From Leuctra nigra (Eukaryota > Arthropoda > Insecta > Plecoptera > Leuctridae), in assembly GCA_934045905.1 (NCBI GenBank), contig OW203762.1, positions 10,383,647 to 10,447,646 of the forward strand: DNA of 64,000 nt, in the 5' to 3' direction. The translations under genes were made by a program, and so were the position numbers. The notes below the pieces were generated by a model. The model saw only the letters and a program-made list of their open reading frames with translations, ran no database searches and was not told the DNA's origin. How positions within the stretch are numbered: the stretch's first letter is position 1; every line of letters begins with the position of its first letter. Below, one piece after another: positions 59,813-64,000 of the stretch.

Positions 59813-60405
59813 TTGAATTGAGTTGCATGTAATTGATACAAAAAGATTAATAGAATTCTCCGAATATTTAATTGCATCGTGTGCATCGTGTTTAATTGCA
59901 TCGTGTGCAATTCACAATGTAATTGTGAATTACATTCCCAATAATAATGTTGTGTTATTGTCTATATCCTAGATATACTTACAATATTTCACGTTTTAAG
60001 GTGGCTGGGTCGATCGACCATTTTTCAGATAGTGTTCAATTTAGCTGTACTCATTCATTGGTATCCCCTAAACAACACTTCAAAAAATAAAATACTTCCC
60101 ATGTCTAGTTTTCGAGATAGACGAATAAGAAAGTATTTTCCCCATGTTATCTTGTGGCAGGTTTGATAAATTTGCTACAAATGAAGATTTTATTTAATTG
60201 GCCCGATAGATTTTCAAAAAACCTATATAGGAAAGAATCTTTTATCTATTTACTTTCATTAAAAAAATATAAACCAATATCATCGTGTGCTAAATAAAAA
60301 GTTGTAGGCGATTCAATTTAAATTGCGAATCAAGTCAAAATACTTTTGGCAACACGGGAGTGTTCAAGGTAGTTAGAAGGCACTATTAATGCCTACTAAA
60401 GATAT
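59813..60405. other. Unassigned AT-rich DNA
   Basis: No gene or recognised repeat, except short internal duplications of 'attgcatcgtgt' near 59870-59905. Confidence 0.3.
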
Positions 60406-60710
60406 CTAGTGGAGCGGTAGCTCCACCCAGCCAAGTCGTACCGTACACTCACAGTCACTCAACATACCGTAAATGCATAATAAACTGAGGAGCAGACCAA
60501 ATACTTTTACTGTAAGAAACAAAATGGCATTTTCGGCCTACTGGATCTCAAAATTGGAAAACTTCACATTGTTGCAAAATATCTTAATTTCGAGCTAGGC
60601 CCACCCCACCAAATGTACCAAATTTGGGAACAATATGTTATGCCATTTGCGAGCTAGAGGGCCGTGAAAACCGTGAAATTACACCCCTTTTAAAAGCTAT
60701 CTGATTATTA

Positions 60711-61836
60711 CTAGGAAAACGCTCGGTGTAACGCGTTGATGAGCGAGCACCGACACGCACGACATCGCCAATCAAGCACGATCCATTCAATCAAAGATAA
60801 CTAACTATTCATTATTTATTACCAATTTTCCTTGCAACTTTTCATAAACACTCTGGATCAATTAAATAACAGATAATTGTATTGATATTTTTCCATCAAT
60901 CTCTTTAGACAGATATTCAAACACTTAAAACAGCAATAAGTCTGTAAATTCTTGACCGATTGGGCTGGAAGTGTGTAAAATATGATGCTATCTAGTCAAA
61001 ACGTTGTTTTCATAACTATGAAACACAATCCATATCGTAAAATAAATTATTTTAGATAAGGTATACCTAAACCTATGTATATGAAATACCTACATCACAT
61101 TTTAACTACATTATGTATTGCAATATGATCCACTAATAAAAGAATCTGTCTTACATTGATATTGAGAATAGCCATCTATAAACTTTGCTTTGCTACATAA
61201 AGCAACCCAGAATGCAGTGGAATTTCTGTTTTGAAATGTCATTTCTGACAGTTATTAAAACTGTCAAGAAGTGCATCTATGTTCTTGACTGGTAGGGCTG
61301 AAAATTAGTAAAATAAGAGACAATGTTGGTCTGAACGACCATGCAAAATATGAGTTTGATTGATCTGATTAATCGAAGACCATTTGATAGGTCAAATGAG
61401 GGTGTGGATACAGGCCATTATAAATTAAGCTTACAAGTGTCAGTAAAATGTCTTTTTCTTTTAAAATTCATTACAGATTACAGATTTGTAAAATAACACT
61501 TATAATGCTGATACCAATGGCCATGCAAAATATGGTGATGATCGGTTAACCGATTCCAGCTTTTTGCACACAGAGTTGAGTTTCTTTCACATTGCCAAGC
61601 TTAGTATAGGTACAACTTTAATCAAGATTCTGATAAAAGTAATAGATGGATCTTGCTGGAAATTAATAGCCTTCTGCAGTGTATAGTAATGAATATTTTG
61701 TGAAAAAAATTGGCCAGATCCGTTACTTCGTTTAAAATGTAACGCAAAAAGCAGAAACAAAAAAACAAAAAAACAACAAAAAAACAGAGATTTGTGCCAT
61801 AAGTTTCAAGTGGAGACGCTCGCTCCGCTCGCTTAA
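60711..61836 (-). mobile_element. Repeat family A inserted into the composite element
   Basis: It is bounded by 'ctaggaaaacgctcggtgt' on the left and 'gctccgctcgcttaatt' on the right. The uninterrupted copy at 7720-7760 provides the empty site ('ctatctgatgatgatgattc'), so the boundaries can be read directly. The right 780 bp match 10570-11342. Confidence 0.8.
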
Positions 61837-62453
61837 TTATCCTGGTCATGAAACGTCGCTATCACCGCCACAGCCTAAACGCCTGAACCGATCGATCTGA
61901 TATTTTTACCACGTGTGCACTTTTGGCGTCTGATGATACCTTGCCCTTACGAATTTTTTGTGCCGCCATTTTGAAACCGGAAGTGATGTCATATCTAAAA
62001 AACGGCTTGACCGATCGGAACGAAACTAGCGCTAAACGATTCGGACGGTCATCTATATAAAATATCAATAGTCGAAATAGAAATTTACTATTACCGAAAC
62101 CGGAAATGACGTCATAAAAATGCCGAATCTTACTAAAATCATCTCTTAACAATAACTGCATATTCATAATGCTTATAATGTTACATAACATGTATATAGA
62201 TACAAATGTTAGGTGGCAGTGATGACAGCCGCCATTTTGAAAACCGGGAGTGATGCCATAACACAAGAACGGCTGAACCGATTGGATCGAAACTTTCGCT
62301 ACTTTATAGCAAATTATTTGTAGCATAATCATAATAAAAGCACAACTATTCTTAGCAACCAAATCAAAAGGCGTATTTTTTTAAAGGAATTATAGTCTTT
62401 GGTGCCAGAATACATGTTACAAGTTGTAAGAATAAACTTAAAAAACTAGTGAT

Positions 62454-62819
62454 ATCCCCATAAAAACACTCCTTGTAAAAATACCTCTCTTCGACTAAAA
62501 AAATAGAAGAAATCTTAAACTTCAGCACTGAAAAGTATTGATATCAAAAAATTGGTCAAGTCAAAACTTTTCAAAAAATACTTGGCGCATCGTTTTTTAG
62601 GGCATAGATATATTATATGTATAGATGAGTATATTTTATTTCCGGCCTAATTCTATAATTTTTATAAGAGCACGATGCGCCAAGTATTTTTTGAAAAGTT
62701 TTGACTTGGCCAATTTTTTGATATCAATACTTTTCAGTGCTGAAGTTTAAGATTTCTTCTATTTTTTTAGTCGAAGAGACTTGGCTGGTATTTTTACAAG
62801 GAGTATTTTTTATGGGGAT
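62454..62819. mobile_element. Foldback module, arms ~155 bp, loop ~60 bp
   Basis: The termini are 'atccccataaaaacactcc' and 'tttttatggggat' with 'cttggcgcatcg' at the inner ends; it is closely related to 11471-11833. Its right end is immediately followed, with no spacer, by module C of the next element. Confidence 0.85.
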
Positions 62820-64000
62820 CTAGTGGAGCGGTCGCTCCACCCAGCCAAGTCGTACTATACACTCACAGTCCCTCAACATACCGTAAATGCCTAATAAATC
62901 GAGGAGCAGACCAAACACTTTTACTGTAAGCAACAACATAGCATTTTCGGCCTACTGGATCTCAAAATTGAAAAATCTCACATTGTTGTGAAATATCTTA
63001 ATTTCGAGCTATGGCCCACCCCACACCATATACCAAATTTGGGAACAACAGGTTGTGCCTTTTGCGAGCTAGAGGGCCGTGAAAACAGTGAAATTACACC
63101 CCTTTTAAAACCTCTCCATCTAATTCAGATTCATATATCAGGAAACGTTGCTATCACCGCCACAGCCTAAACGGCTGAACCGATCGACTTGAAATTTTTA
63201 CCACATGTGCACTTTTGGCGTCTGAGGTGCCTTTTTATAAAACCAACCGGAAGCCGCCATTTTGAAACCGAAGCTGACGTCATATCTCGAAAACGGCTAC
63301 ACCGTTGGAATAAAACTATCGCCAAATGATTCAGACGGTCATCTTTATGGAATATCAATAGTCAAAATATACATTTATTATTACCGAAACCGGAAATGAC
63401 GTCATAAAAATGAAAAATAAGAATTGAATCGCCTCTTACTACATAACTACATATTCAGAAGGCTTATAATGATACATGACATTTATAGAAATAAATTCTA
63501 GGTAGCCGTAATTTCAGCCACCATATTGAAAACCGGAAGTGATGCCATACCTCGAAAACGGCTGGACCTATTGGAACGATGCTTTCGCAATTCTTCATGG
63601 AATATCATTTTAAGCTTATATTTAGCACCAGACACAATTTTTCGTAGTAACCAATTCGGAAGCGGCGTATTTTTTTTGAGGAATTAGTCATTGTTGCTCC
63701 GATATGTGTTACAAATTGTGTAAATAAACTATAAAAATGAGTGATATCCCCATAAAAAACACTCCGTGTAAAAATACCAGCCAAGTCTCTTCAACTATAA
63801 AAAATATAAGAAATCTAAAAATTCAGCACTGAAAAGTAGTGATATCAAAAAATGGGCCAAGTCAAAACTTCATTTTATAAACCAAAATATACTTGGCGCA
63901 TCGTTTTTCATATTATATAATTTAGGCACATTTAATTTCTGGCATAAATACTTCTATACTATTTATATACACGATGCGCCAAGTATATTTTGGTTTTTAA
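62820..64000 (+). mobile_element. Composite element copy, 3' end cut by window edge
   Basis: Module C (62820-63120), ETS-CRE body (63125-63735, motif mostly mutated, e.g. 'accggaaatgacgtcat') and foldback (63740-end, only the left arm and start of the right arm inside the window). The frames at 62988-63170 and 63167-63358 are repeat translations. Confidence 0.75.

Larger units (their letters stand above)
60406..62819 (+). mobile_element. Composite element copy interrupted by a family A insertion
   Basis: Module C (60406-60710) stops where it should continue into the body; the body resumes at about 61845 ('gctatcaccgccacagcc'). The intervening 60711-61836 is a minus-oriented family A element. 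The foldback module follows at 62454-62819. Order and content are the same as 7434-10569. The minus frame 61862-62362 (166 codons) translates the body repeat and is not a gene. Confidence 0.75.

Noticed and set aside
61862..62362. 166-codon minus-strand frame as a transposon protein
   Set aside because: It lies wholly in the ETS-CRE body, has no match to any transposase motif I know and is not kept open in the other copies at the same place.

Overview
The window reads as nuclear DNA of an arthropod, most probably an insect. The genes have spliceosomal GT-AG introns. The proteins I can place are an insect-type gustatory receptor, an Atg8/GABARAP protein, a farnesoic-acid-O-methyltransferase-domain (Methyltransf_FA) protein and a probable IL-17-like secreted cystine-knot protein. 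tRNA-derived SINEs, a LINE remnant, many MITEs and foldback elements, and arthropod-style TATA/Inr promoter signals fit this. There are no bacterial operons, rRNA genes or CRISPR arrays. Coding exons occupy only about 2.3 kb of 64 kb. Most long open frames are tandem repeats whose units lack stop codons.

Layout. 1-13.7 kb: transposon-derived DNA (a composite element carrying many ETS-CRE composite motifs, foldback elements with ~200 bp arms, and a second interspersed family) plus a 29-bp satellite (3.76-5.44 kb). 13.8-21.6 kb: a 36-bp satellite of about 215 copies. 21.6-25.3 kb: mostly unexplained, with a MITE, a candidate minus-strand first exon (23120-23241) and a weak plus-strand one (24477-24499). 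25.8-35.4 kb: the Methyltransf_FA gene, four phase-compatible exons predicting a 166-aa secreted protein. A 24-copy array of its exon 2 with acceptor lies in intron 1, and an 18-copy array of its exon 3 donor lies in intron 3. 36.2-39.3 kb: an Atg8 gene of three exons (124 aa), whose exon 2 donor is repeated 26 times. 39.3-43.3 kb: MITEs and diverged repeats. 43.3-52.2 kb: a gustatory receptor gene in four exons (365 aa). 52.2-56.5 kb: foldback and terminal-inverted-repeat elements. 56.8-58.4 kb: the IL-17-like gene, with TATA box, initiator, signal peptide, an ATTTA-rich 3' UTR and a poly(A) signal. 58.4-64 kb: more composite and foldback elements, including one element inserted into another and a direct tandem junction.

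The genes do not form a pathway. What unifies them is structural: in two neighbouring genes three exon-intron boundaries have each been amplified into long tandem arrays that carry the splice site and its flanking coding sequence. This is the most unusual signal in the window. The second is the cytokine-like gene with a cytokine-style AU-rich 3' UTR.
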